The notes below the pieces were generated by a model. That model saw nothing but the letters and a program-made list of their open reading frames with translations. It was not told where the DNA came from and made no database searches. This document shows positions 1 through 8,069 of a DNA stretch of 64,000 nucleotides, piece after piece. The DNA lies in contig NZ_LFBU01000001.1 of assembly GCF_001045555.1 (NCBI RefSeq), positions 2,108,001-2,172,000 of the forward strand, given 5' to 3'. The number at the start of each line of letters is the position of its first letter. Within the stretch, counting starts at the first letter, position 1. The position numbers and the translations under genes were made by a program. This DNA is from Marinobacter subterrani. Lineage in GTDB: Bacteria > Pseudomonadota > Gammaproteobacteria > Pseudomonadales > Oleiphilaceae.

Positions 1-840
1 CGCAAACAGAAAACCGAAGCCCTGATGGAAGCCATGGGGCGGCACCTGGAAAGTCTCGGTGGGCAGTACATTGCAGCGGAAGACTCGGGCACCAGCGTGC
101 CCGACCTCAAGGTGATGGGCCGGCACACCCGCCACGTGGCCGGCATCGCCTCGCGCACCGGATTCGACGGCAACCCCAGCAACGGCGACCCATCACCGGC
201 AACCGCCTACGGCAGCTTTATCGGCCTGAAGGCAGCAGTAAAACACAAACTGGGCCAGGATAACCTGAGCGGGCTGAAGGTGGCCATCCAGGGCATTGGC
301 AATGTCGGTTTCCGGCTGGCCAAACACCTGAAGGAGGCAGGTGCCGAGCTTTGGGTGTACGACATTCACGAAGACAACATGCGGCGCGCGGTGAACCAAC
401 TGGGAGCCAGGCCAGCCACCGCTGAGAACATCCTGTTCCTGCCAGTAGACGTGGTCGCCCCCTGTGCCATGGGCGCAGTACTGAACTCCGCCAGCATTCC
501 GCAACTGCAGGCCCGCATTGTGGCCGGCGCGGCCAATAACCTGCTGGAACACCCGGAGCATGACGCTATGCTGCGGAACCGGGGCATTCTCTATGCGCCC
601 GATTTCGCCATCAACGCCGGTGGCATCATCGATGTGTTTTACGAACGTACCGGCGCCACGCCGGAAACAGTTCGCGCCCACGTCGATACCATCGGCGACA
701 CCCTGACCGAAATCTTCAACCGGTCCGACCGCTCGGGTCGCCCGACCGGGGAGATCGCCAACGAACTGGCGGAAGAACGGTTCAAAAAGCACACCGCCGG
801 AGCCGGTCTGGCACCCGGTCGGTTGGCTCGCACCGGATAA
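1..840 (+). CDS. Leucine dehydrogenase-like amino acid dehydrogenase (5' partial)
   Basis: C-terminal 279 residues of a Glu/Leu/Phe/Val dehydrogenase, closest in motif pattern to leucine dehydrogenase, which converts branched-chain amino acids to 2-oxo acids with NAD+. The frame is open from base 1, so about 75-90 N-terminal residues with the glycine-rich lysine site lie outside the window. Visible are AEDSGTS near residue 28, the Rossmann dinucleotide site GIGNVG near residue 97 and the YAPDFAINAGG segment near 200, all typical of the family. Valine, phenylalanine or glutamate preference cannot be decided from the visible part. A hairpin terminator follows. Confidence 0.85.
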   Translation, partial: RKQKTEALMEAMGRHLESLGGQYIAAEDSGTSVPDLKVMGRHTRHVAGIASRTGFDGNPSNGDPSPATAYGSFIGLKAAVKHKLGQDNLSGLKVAIQGIGNVGFRLAKHLKEAGAELWVYDIHEDNMRRAVNQLGARPATAENILFLPVDVVAPCAMGAVLNSASIPQLQARIVAGAANNLLEHPEHDAMLRNRGILYAPDFAINAGGIIDVFYERTGATPETVRAHVDTIGDTLTEIFNRSDRSGRPTGEIANELAEERFKKHTAGAGLAPGRLARTG

Positions 841-862
841 CCCAACACCGGCGCCCCCCTCC

Positions 863-889
863 GGAAGCTGCAGATGACTGCAGCTTTCC
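863..889 (+). terminator. Rho-independent terminator after the amino acid dehydrogenase
   Basis: GGAAGCTGCAG pairs with CTGCAGCTTTCC around an ATGA loop (one bulged T), followed by GTTT. It begins 22 nt after the stop codon and before the ribosome site of the next gene. Confidence 0.6.
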
Positions 890-931
890 GTTTAAACCCT
901 GATACAAAAACAAATACTCCGGGAGATAGTT

Positions 932-2365
932 ATGTCTGTTACTTCATCAGATTCCGCCAGCCATTCAGGAGCGCTCGAAGGCTCATCGGGCGCGCTTGAA
1001 GGTTCAAACGCGAAGCGCGGGCTCTGGTCATCACGTCTTGCCTTTATTCTTGCGGCCACCGGTTCCGCGGTTGGTCTCGGCAATATCTGGAAGTTCCCCT
1101 ACATCACGGGAGAAAACGGCGGTGGCGCCTTTGTCCTGATGTACCTGATCTGTATTGCCGTGGTCGGCATTCCGATCATGATGGCGGAAGTCATGATCGG
1201 CCGGCGGGGCGGCCGTAGCCCGGTCAGCAGCCTGCGCCTGATCACCGAACGGGACGGCCTCCGTCCGGTCTGGAAAATGATGGGCGCCGTGGGCATCCTC
1301 GCCGGCTTCCTGATTCTCTCGTTCTATTCGGTTATCGGTGGCTGGGCAGTGTCCTACGTGGGCACCGCGGCCAGTGGCCAGCTTACCGGCCAGTCCGCCG
1401 ACGCCATTGGTGCAATCTTCTCGGGGCTGCTCAGTGATCCGATGACCCTGCTGCTGTGGCACAGCGTATTCATGGCCCTGGTGATGGTGGTGGTCGCCCG
1501 TGGTGTCAGCTCAGGCCTTGAACGGGCAGTGACCATCCTGATGCCGGCACTCTTCGTGTTGCTCCTGATCGTGGTCGGTTACGCCATGACCAGCGGCGGC
1601 TTTAGCCGAGCGGCGGCTTTCCTGTTCCAGCCAGACTTCTCGAAGCTCACCACCTCCGGCGTTCTGGTCGCCCTCGGCCACGCCTTCTTTACCCTGAGCC
1701 TGGGTATGGCGGTGATGATGGCATACGGCTCTTACCTGCCCAAGAACATCTCCATTGCCAAAACTTCCATTACCGTGTCCATCATCGACACCGGCGTTGC
1801 ACTGCTCGCGGGCATGGCCATTTTCCCGATCGTGTTCGCCAATGGCCTGGAACCCGGCGCCGGCCCGGGCCTGATTTTCCAGACGCTGCCCCTGGCCTTT
1901 GGCCAGATGCCCATGGGATCGCTGTTTGGCACGCTATTCTTCGTGTTGCTGATTTTTGCCGCCTGGACCTCCGGGATTTCGCTGCTGGAACCCATCGTCG
2001 AATGGCTGGAGGAGCAGAAGGGCATGAACCGCACCGTCAGTACTATCGGCGCAGGCCTTGTCTGCTGGGCGTTGGGTATCGCCTCTATTCTGTCTCTGAA
2101 TCTGTGGGCTGATTTCGCGCCCCTGGGCTTCGTACCGATGCTGGAAGGCAAGACCATCTTCGATCTGCTGGATTTCTTCACCGCCAACATCCTGCTGCCG
2201 CTGGGCGGTCTGCTGGTGGCCATCTTCGCTGGTTGGGTAATGTCCCGCCAGGCCGTGGAGAAGGAACTGGCGCTGTCTCCGGGGGCGTTCCGCCTGTGGC
2301 ATGGCACCCTGCGTTTTGTCACGCCGGTGGCGGTGGCGGCGGTGTTTGTCTATAACCTGATGTGA
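932..2365 (+). CDS. Sodium-dependent transporter, neurotransmitter:sodium symporter (SNF) family
   Basis: Inner-membrane Na+-coupled symporter of 477 residues for an amino acid or related small solute. The N-terminal cytoplasmic tail is followed by the family signature VGLGNIWKFPYITGENGGG in TM1, which forms the unwound Na+/substrate site. About eleven or twelve hydrophobic helices follow, the usual bacterial NSS (LeuT-fold) number. The first 30 residues contain a short imperfect repeat (GALEGSSGALEGSN). A GGAG ribosome site lies 6-7 nt before the ATG. Substrate is not predictable, though the neighbouring amino acid dehydrogenase would suit an amino acid. Confidence 0.9.
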   Translation: MSVTSSDSASHSGALEGSSGALEGSNAKRGLWSSRLAFILAATGSAVGLGNIWKFPYITGENGGGAFVLMYLICIAVVGIPIMMAEVMIGRRGGRSPVSSLRLITERDGLRPVWKMMGAVGILAGFLILSFYSVIGGWAVSYVGTAASGQLTGQSADAIGAIFSGLLSDPMTLLLWHSVFMALVMVVVARGVSSGLERAVTILMPALFVLLLIVVGYAMTSGGFSRAAAFLFQPDFSKLTTSGVLVALGHAFFTLSLGMAVMMAYGSYLPKNISIAKTSITVSIIDTGVALLAGMAIFPIVFANGLEPGAGPGLIFQTLPLAFGQMPMGSLFGTLFFVLLIFAAWTSGISLLEPIVEWLEEQKGMNRTVSTIGAGLVCWALGIASILSLNLWADFAPLGFVPMLEGKTIFDLLDFFTANILLPLGGLLVAIFAGWVMSRQAVEKELALSPGAFRLWHGTLRFVTPVAVAAVFVYNLM

Positions 2366-2378
2366 ACCGCGTGAACAT

Positions 2379-2408
2379 GGGGTCAGATGAAAGCGTTCAT
2401 CTGACCCC
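2379..2408. repeat. REP-like palindrome, copy 1
   Basis: Perfect 13-bp stem GGGGTCAGATGAA/TTCATCTGACCCC with loop AGCG, starting 13 nt after the transporter stop codon. It may also act as a bidirectional terminator for the convergent gene pair. Its exact reverse complement follows 23 nt later. Confidence 0.85.
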
Positions 2409-2431
2409 GACTTGGCGGGTTGAGTGAATGT

Positions 2432-2461
2432 GGGGTCAGATGAACGCTTTCATCTGACCCC
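2432..2461. repeat. REP-like palindrome, copy 2 (inverted)
   Basis: Same 13-bp stem with loop CGCT, so this 30-mer is the exact reverse complement of copy 1. It ends 7 nt before the 3' end of the sirtuin gene on the other strand. The two copies in opposite orientation resemble a bacterial interspersed mosaic element built from two REP units. Confidence 0.85.
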
Positions 2462-2468
2462 GGCTTCG

Positions 2469-3371
2469 TCAAAGTTGCTTGAGCGCCGCGGCCAGGGTTT
2501 CCCCGATACGGGCATTCAGCTTCAGGTCGACCAATGCCTCGGCCCGGGTACGGCCCAGGTTGAGCGTCGCCATGGGCTTGCCCCACTCGTTGGCATACCG
2601 GCAGAAACGGAACCCGGAATACACCATCAGTGACGAACCAATTACCAGCAGGCCATCACTGGCCTTGAGCACATCCAGTGCCCCATACACCCGGTCTTTG
2701 GGCACATAATCGCCGAAAAACACCACATCCGGCTTCAGGATACCCTGGCACTTCGGGCAGTCCGCCGGGCGGAAATCCGAGAAATCCACCTCCAGATCAG
2801 CATCGCCATCCGGTGCTGTATCCGCCGTATACTTCCGGAACCCGGGATTCAGATCGGCGCACCGGTCGTGCACCTCGTCCCGCGGACAACGGTAACCGCA
2901 CGTCATACACACCACCTCATCCGCCCGGCCATGCAGATCCGTCACCGCGCGGGTTCCGGCTCTCTGATGCAGCCGGTCCACGTTCTGGGTGACCACCAGA
3001 CTGCTGTGGTTGAGCAGTTCCAGGTCCGAGATGTAATGATGCGAAAGGTTTGGCGTGGCATTGCGCATCACCGGCCAGCCAATGAGGCTGCGACCCCAGT
3101 AACGTTGGCGGGTGTGGAAGTCTTCCATGAAGGCCTTGTGCTGAACCGGCTGCTTGCGCTTCCAGGCGCCGTCGCCGTCCCGGTAATCCGGAATCCCGGA
3201 ATCGGTACTGACCCCCGCGCCGGTCAGAATCAGCAGCCTGGGATAGCGCTGGATAAACGCCGCCAGCATCTGCCCCGCCTCATCCGGCTCATGCAACACC
3301 GGCGGCTGCTCAGGATCGGGCAGGCGCTGACTGGAGCTGAACGGGCGGCTTCGATGGGTCGTCACAGGCAT
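2469..3371 (-). CDS. Sir2-family NAD-dependent protein deacylase
   Basis: Cytoplasmic sirtuin of 300 residues that removes acyl groups from lysine using NAD+. The NAD site GAGVSTDSGIPDYRD is at residues 51-65, TQNVDRLH at 128-135 with catalytic His147 in DLHG. Zinc cysteines are C155/C158 and C195/C198 with a long insert between the pairs, and GSSL lies near the C-terminus. The GIPDYRD form and the wide zinc module resemble the SIRT4-like class rather than cobB. GGAG precedes the start by about 5 nt. It is separated from the methyltransferase-like gene upstream by only 15 nt, so the two may be cotranscribed. Confidence 0.9.
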   Translation of the reverse strand: MPVTTHRSRPFSSSQRLPDPEQPPVLHEPDEAGQMLAAFIQRYPRLLILTGAGVSTDSGIPDYRDGDGAWKRKQPVQHKAFMEDFHTRQRYWGRSLIGWPVMRNATPNLSHHYISDLELLNHSSLVVTQNVDRLHQRAGTRAVTDLHGRADEVVCMTCGYRCPRDEVHDRCADLNPGFRKYTADTAPDGDADLEVDFSDFRPADCPKCQGILKPDVVFFGDYVPKDRVYGALDVLKASDGLLVIGSSLMVYSGFRFCRYANEWGKPMATLNLGRTRAEALVDLKLNARIGETLAAALKQL

Positions 3372-3386
3372 ACAAACTCCGGTTTT

Positions 3387-4118
3387 TCAACCCGGCTTGC
3401 GGGCCACATACACGGTGTTGAACGATTCCCTGTTCTGGAACGGATTGAAGAAGGATACGACATGGCAGGCAACATCGATGAAGACGTCGTTCAACACGGC
3501 CATGAACTCGTCATCCTCGCCCTCGTTGGACCACATGGCAAACACGCCCCGGGGCTTGAGTTGCCGGGCCATGAGGCGGAGGTTATTGACGGTGTAGAAA
3601 CTGGCGCTGGAGTCGTGCAGCAGGGCCCGGGGTGAGTGGTCGATATCCAGGAGAATGGCATCGAATTGTTTACCGGGGTTCTCCGGATCGAAACCACCGT
3701 TCTCGGGATCGGCAATCGCAAGGTCGAAGAAGCTGCCATGGACGTAGCGGTTCCGTGGATCGGCGTTCAGGTCTTTGCCCAGGGGCACGAGTTCCTGCTG
3801 GTGCCAGCCGATGACGGGCTCCAGGTATTCAACCACCAGCAGCTCGGCAACCCGCTCATGCCTGAGCGCCGCCACGGCGGTGTAACCCAGGCCCAGGCCG
3901 CCGACAACCACACTGAGGTCGTCACCCTCGGTTTCCCTCAGCCCGATATCAGAGAGGGCCACTTCGGCATCCACAAACATGCTGGACATCAGGAATTCCT
4001 CGCCCAGCTTCACTTCATAGATATCCCGGTCACCAATCGCCGGTATCCGCCGCCGGCGAAGAGTGATCTCACCAATCACCGAAGGCTGGCTGTCGATTTG
4101 CTCGAAAAGCAGTCCCAT
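3387..4118 (-). CDS. Spermidine synthase-like SAM-binding domain protein
   Basis: Protein of 243 residues with the Rossmann fold of spermidine synthases: VVGGLGLGYTA at 71-81 is the glycine-rich SAM/dcSAM loop, VVEYLEPV at 95-102 carries the acidic residue for the ribose, and LLDIDHSP at 156-163 is the catalytic-Asp strand. Full polyamine synthases have a longer N-terminal beta domain and a conserved gatekeeper segment that is not obvious here, so the product may be a generic SAM methyltransferase or aminopropyltransferase of unknown substrate. Ribosome site is weak (AGAAGAG). The leader contains a nested palindrome and long hairpin element A. Confidence 0.75.
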   Translation of the reverse strand: MGLLFEQIDSQPSVIGEITLRRRRIPAIGDRDIYEVKLGEEFLMSSMFVDAEVALSDIGLRETEGDDLSVVVGGLGLGYTAVAALRHERVAELLVVEYLEPVIGWHQQELVPLGKDLNADPRNRYVHGSFFDLAIADPENGGFDPENPGKQFDAILLDIDHSPRALLHDSSASFYTVNNLRLMARQLKPRGVFAMWSNEGEDDEFMAVLNDVFIDVACHVVSFFNPFQNRESFNTVYVARKPG

Positions 4119-4202
4119 GTTGCGTGGCTCTTCTGTTCTATTCGAGTTCTCGGGAATCCCAAACTTGGGAGCTTCCCTCTTTTAGCCCGACACTCCGTGC
4201 AG

Positions 4203-4314
4203 GCACGGTTGGGAGGCTGTTTTCAAAACACGCTCCTTGCGGCACATCCCTGTGACGCTTGGGCTCCGCCATCCATGGCTCCGCACAGTTTTGAAAACAG
4301 CCTCCCAACCGTGC
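4203..4314 (-). repeat. Long hairpin element A with conserved loop core
   Basis: Two perfect 27-bp arms (4203-4229 and 4288-4314) enclose a 58-nt loop. Read on the minus strand the loop starts TGTGCGGAGCCATGGATGGC and continues through CAAGCGTCACAGGGATGTGCC. The loop is almost the same as that of element B near 5.0 kb, while the arms differ in sequence yet remain fully complementary. It lies just after the DUF1415 stop codon. A smaller nested palindrome (GGGAATCCCAA/TTGGGAGCTTCCC, 4152-4177) sits between it and the next gene. Confidence 0.85.
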
Positions 4315-4333
4315 TCTCCCCTTACTCCCCTAC

Positions 4334-4891
4334 CTACTCTGAACTTCGCTTGCCAAAACAGGACAGCAGAGTGTTTCGCATCTTTTCCGGACCCAGGTCG
4401 TTCATAAGCGCAATGTTCCGCTCGGGGATCCCGTCCACATCCGGATAGCTGTCAATCGCCGCTTCCAGGCTAGCTTCCCTTAGCAGATGCAACATCGGGA
4501 ACGGTGAACGATTGGTGTAATTCTCCGCCGCATCCGGCTCGGTGCCCGCAAACTGGTAATCTGGATGGAAACTGGCAATCTGGTACACGCCTTCCATATC
4601 CAGGTACGACAACAAACCATCGGCGGCATCGAGAAATTCATTGTAGGGACCAAACTCCCGCAATACACCCGGATGGATCAACAGTGTGGTTTCAATCTCC
4701 GGCTCGTCTTCCAGCCGCTGAAGCTCCGAGTGCAGAGCCTGCAGCAGCTCGTCCTCTGATTCAGCTTCCGACACCACAAACCGCACCCGGTTCCGGACCA
4801 ACTCCCGCTTGGCAAACGGGCACAAATTGTACCCGACAACCACGTCCTCGACCCATTTGCGGGTTGCGCTGATAATCTCTTTCTCACCCAT
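4334..4891 (-). CDS. DUF1415 family protein
   Basis: Cytoplasmic protein of 185 residues with the DUF1415 hallmark WVEDVVVGYNLCPFAKREL at residues 13-31, including Cys24; function of the family is unknown. I place the start at the ATG giving MGEKEIISATRKW because family members begin a few residues before the TRxW motif and an AGGA lies 12 nt upstream. An ATG 24 nt further out (4915) is possible. A longer frame to 4996 is open only because it reads into hairpin element B and should not be used. The gene sits between two inverted copies of the hairpin family and is oriented like its neighbours. Confidence 0.85.
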   Translation of the reverse strand: MGEKEIISATRKWVEDVVVGYNLCPFAKRELVRNRVRFVVSEAESEDELLQALHSELQRLEDEPEIETTLLIHPGVLREFGPYNEFLDAADGLLSYLDMEGVYQIASFHPDYQFAGTEPDAAENYTNRSPFPMLHLLREASLEAAIDSYPDVDGIPERNIALMNDLGPEKMRNTLLSCFGKRSSE

Positions 4892-4938
4892 GCTCTTGAG
4901 GTTTCCTTTATTCATTTGAAGGCCACTCAGAAGTACGA

Positions 4939-5053
4939 GCGGCCGGGCGGGGCTGGCTTCCCAAAACTGTGCGGAGCCATGGATGGCGGAGCTCAAGCGT
5001 CACATGGACGTGCCGAAGGAGCGGGTTTTGGGAAGCCAGCCCCGCCCGGCCGC
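4939..5053 (+). repeat. Long hairpin element B with conserved loop core
   Basis: Two perfect 29-bp arms (4939-4967 and 5025-5053; GCGGCCGGGCGGGGCTGGC at the outer end) enclose a 57-nt loop beginning TGTGCGGAGCCATGGATGGC. The loop matches the reverse complement of element A's loop with only a few substitutions and a small indel, whereas the arms are different but perfectly paired. It lies 17 nt beyond the ABC-F stop codon and upstream of the DUF1415 gene, so it could serve as a terminator for the former. Confidence 0.85.
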
Positions 5054-5070
5054 CACCCCGAGGTCAAAAC

Positions 5071-6657
5071 TCAAAGGTACCCCTGACTCCGAAGATAGTC
5101 ATCATAGCTGCCACTGAAATCAGTAATGCCATCAGACTTCAGCTCAATAATCCGGGTCGCAAGCGAAGAAACAAACTCCCGATCATGACTGACAAAAATC
5201 AGGGTCCCCGGATAGTTCTCCAGCGCCAGGTTCAGCGCCTCGATGGACTCCATATCCAGGTGGTTCGTCGGCTCATCCATCAGCATCACATTCGGCTTCT
5301 GCAGAATCAGCTTGCCGAACAGCATACGCCCTTGCTCGCCGCCCGAGATCACCCGCACAGATTTGCCGATATCGTCCCCGGAGAACAGCATCCGCCCGAG
5401 GGTGCCACGCACCAGCTGCTCACCACCCTTGGTCCACTGGGCCATCCAGTCGCTCAGGGTGTCGTCGGAGTCGAAGTCGGCAGTATGGTCCTGGGCAAAA
5501 TAGCCTACTTCAGCGCTGTCGGTCCATTTTACCTCTCCGGAATCCGGCTCATATTTGCCGGCCAGACATTGCAGCAGGGTGGTCTTGCCGATGCCGTTGG
5601 GGCCGATGATGGCGACCCGTTCACCCGCTTCGATCTGCAGGTTCAGTTTCGACAAGACACATTCTTCACCAAAGCCCTTGTAGAGATCTCTCAGGGTGAC
5701 CGCCTGGCGGTGCAGTTTCTTGCCCTGCTCGAAACGGATAAACGGGCTCACCCGGCTCGAGGGCTTGACCTCTTCCAGCTGAATCTTGTCGATCTGGCGG
5801 GCACGGGAGGTGGCCTGCTTGGCTTTCGAGGCGTTGGCGGAGAAACGGCTGACGAACTGCTGCAGCTCGGCAATCTGGGCCTTTTTCTTGGCGTTGTCCG
5901 ACAGCATGCGCTCGCGGGCCTGGGTGGCGGCGGTCATGTATTCGTCGTAGTTGCCTGGGAACAGGCGCAGCTCGCCATAGTCCAGATCCGCCATGTGGGT
6001 GCACACGCTGTTCAGGAAGTGGCGGTCGTGGGAGATGATGATCATGGTGCTGTTGCGGGCCACCAGGATATTTTCCAGCCAGCGGATGGTGTTGATGTCC
6101 AGGTGGTTGGTGGGCTCGTCCAGCAGCAACACATCAGGATCGGAGAACAGGGCCTGGGCCAGGAGTACCCGCAATTTCCAGCCCGGCGCCAGGGCACTCA
6201 TGGGGCCGTTGTGCTGCTCCAGCGGGATGTCGAGGCCCAGCAGGAGTTCGCCGGCGCGGGCTTCGGCCGTGTAGCCGTCCATCTCGGCAAACTGCACTTC
6301 CAGGTCTGCCACGGCCATGCCGTCTTCCTCGCTCATTTCGGCCAGCGAGTAGATGCGGTCGCGCTCTTTCTTGACGTTCCACAGCTCCTCATGGCCCATG
6401 ATCACGGTGTCGATGACCGAGCTGCTCTCATAGGCGAACTGATCCTGGCGCAATTTACCCAGCCGGACGTTAGGCTCCAGCATGACCTGGCCTGCGGACG
6501 GCTCCAGGTCGCCACCCAGGATTTTCATCAGGGTGGATTTGCCGCAGCCGTTGGCCCCGATCAGGCCGTAGCGATTGCCGTTGCCGAATTTGGCGGACAC
6601 GTTTTCAAACAGGGGCTTGGCCCCGAATTGCATGGTGATATTGGCGGTGGAGATCAA
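5071..6657 (-). CDS. ybiT: ABC-F family ATPase, YbiT type
   Basis: Soluble ATPase of 528 residues with two ABC domains and no membrane part; ABC-F proteins act on the ribosome. Domain 1 has Walker [10 protein letters not shown] near residue 35, the unusual YbiT-type signature [14 protein letters not shown] and [11 protein letters not shown]; domain 2 has [23 protein letters not shown] and [14 protein letters not shown] helical linker rich in basic residues joins them. I chose a TTG start giving [19 protein letters not shown] because it has AGG 8 nt upstream and gives the length of E. coli YbiT (530). The upstream extension to 6816 has no family similarity. Confidence 0.9.
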   Translation of the reverse strand: MISTANITMQFGAKPLFENVSAKFGNGNRYGLIGANGCGKSTLMKILGGDLEPSAGQVMLEPNVRLGKLRQDQFAYESSSVIDTVIMGHEELWNVKKERDRIYSLAEMSEEDGMAVADLEVQFAEMDGYTAEARAGELLLGLDIPLEQHNGPMSALAPGWKLRVLLAQALFSDPDVLLLDEPTNHLDINTIRWLENILVARNSTMIIISHDRHFLNSVCTHMADLDYGELRLFPGNYDEYMTAATQARERMLSDNAKKKAQIAELQQFVSRFSANASKAKQATSRARQIDKIQLEEVKPSSRVSPFIRFEQGKKLHRQAVTLRDLYKGFGEECVLSKLNLQIEAGERVAIIGPNGIGKTTLLQCLAGKYEPDSGEVKWTDSAEVGYFAQDHTADFDSDDTLSDWMAQWTKGGEQLVRGTLGRMLFSGDDIGKSVRVISGGEQGRMLFGKLILQKPNVMLMDEPTNHLDMESIEALNLALENYPGTLIFVSHDREFVSSLATRIIELKSDGITDFSGSYDDYLRSQGYL

Positions 6658-6840
6658 GAAACAAACCTGTCGATGTGAGGCCGGCCGGGCGCCGGCGAAA
6701 AGAAAGCCGGCATTGTACAGGTTTGCAGGCGCAATCGTGAGACCGCAGAAACACGGATAAAAAGCGCTTGCCTCCGACGGGCTGTGCGGGCAGCATTCCG
6801 GTTCTGGTATACCCATTCATCCAACCACAGGACATTGATC

Positions 6841-7119
6841 ATGGCACAGGCAACCGCACGCCACATTCTGGTAGACAGCGAAGCAAAATGTGAAGAACTG
6901 AAGAAAGCCATCGAAGGTGGCCAGGATTTCGCAGAAGTAGCCAAACAGCACTCCTCCTGCCCTTCCGGCCGCAATGGCGGCGACCTGGGCTCCTTTGGCC
7001 CCGGCCAGATGGTCCCCGAGTTCGACAAGGCGGTATTTAACAGCGAACTGAACACCGTGATCGGCCCGGTCAAGACCCAGTTCGGCTACCACCTGCTGGA
7101 AGTGACCAGCCGCAGCTGA
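6841..7119 (+). CDS. ppiC: Peptidyl-prolyl cis-trans isomerase, parvulin (PpiC)
   Basis: Small cytoplasmic single-domain parvulin of 92 residues that catalyses cis-trans isomerisation of X-Pro bonds. Length and sequence follow E. coli PpiC (93 residues): ARHILV at 6-11, CPSGRNGGDLGSFGPGQMVPEFD in the middle, and QFGYHLLEV at the end, carrying the two parvulin histidines and the active-site cysteine. ACAGGA lies 8 nt before the ATG. The stop codon overlaps the start of the next gene by one base, suggesting translational coupling. Confidence 0.95.
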   Translation: MAQATARHILVDSEAKCEELKKAIEGGQDFAEVAKQHSSCPSGRNGGDLGSFGPGQMVPEFDKAVFNSELNTVIGPVKTQFGYHLLEVTSRS

Positions 7120-8069
7120 TGATTCCGGGCACCACACCGGGAATGCCCTGCACCGGTCGGCAGCTTCAGTTGCTGGCCGGTGTAACCTCACTCCTGATTG
7201 CTCCATTTCTGTTTGTTGGTGGCCCGGACTGGTCCTCAGGCCCGGTTTACAAATCGGCCTGGAATCTTGGCCACATCCTGCTCTTTGCCCTTCTGACCCT
7301 CACCGTAAAGCCCTGGCAATGGCTGTACGGCTGGCGTCTCTGGCTGGTGGTGACCGGTGTCCTGCTGGCCATGGGAATCGCCATCGAACTCCTGCAGTAC
7401 GGACAGCACCTCGATATGGAGTGGCGGGATCTGCTCCGAAACCTGATCGGCAGCTGGCTGATTATAGCCTGGCGCCCTCTGCTCGTTTCGGAAAACCGGA
7501 AAGCCGCCGGCAAACAATTGATGGCCGCCATCACCGCGCTTTTGCTGCTGTTTGAACTTGCCTCTGTTGCGCAGGTGGTCGCCCGGCAATTCCAGATGAC
7601 CCGCCAGCTACCCGCCCTCTACGATTTCCGGCTGGACAAGCCCTCAGCCTTCTGGAGCGGGCCACTCACCGCCTCGGAAGCCCACGCACTGGAAGGCTCC
7701 AAAAGCCTGAGAATCGATCTGGGCACGGAAGCCTACTCGGGCGTTTCGCTGGACAACTTTCCGTCCGACTGGCGCGGATTCGCCACCTTGTCCCTGACTC
7801 TGTTCAATCCCGGCACCCGCCCCCTTTCGATGACCCTTCGGATCAACGATGTGGAACATGACCGGAGCGCCAATGCCTACAATGACCGCTTCAACTCCCG
7901 GCTGGATCTGCAGCCCGGCGTCAACACCGTCACAATACCGCTGGCAGCCATAGAGCAGGCGCCGGAGCAGCGCTCCATGGATATGAGTGAGGTGCGCAGG
8001 CTCGGGCTGTTTGCCACGCGCCTGCCCGAGCCCAGGTCGGTTTACCTGCTGGCATTGACGCTTGACTGA
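7119..8069 (+). CDS. VanZ-like membrane protein with C-terminal jelly-roll-like domain
   Basis: Membrane protein of 316 residues. The first 150 residues form a VanZ-like unit of four hydrophobic segments, with KSAWNLGHILLFALL, the polar IELLQYGQ and RDLLRNLIGSW spaced as in VanZ proteins. After a further hydrophobic segment the C-terminal 160 residues (YDFRLDKPSAFWSG to YLLALTLD) look like an all-beta carbohydrate-binding or jelly-roll domain that would lie outside the cytoplasm. Role unknown; a cell-envelope polymer is a reasonable guess. It starts on the ppiC stop codon and its last 28 nt overlap the convergent next gene. Confidence 0.75.
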   Translation: MIPGTTPGMPCTGRQLQLLAGVTSLLIAPFLFVGGPDWSSGPVYKSAWNLGHILLFALLTLTVKPWQWLYGWRLWLVVTGVLLAMGIAIELLQYGQHLDMEWRDLLRNLIGSWLIIAWRPLLVSENRKAAGKQLMAAITALLLLFELASVAQVVARQFQMTRQLPALYDFRLDKPSAFWSGPLTASEAHALEGSKSLRIDLGTEAYSGVSLDNFPSDWRGFATLSLTLFNPGTRPLSMTLRINDVEHDRSANAYNDRFNSRLDLQPGVNTVTIPLAAIEQAPEQRSMDMSEVRRLGLFATRLPEPRSVYLLALTLD

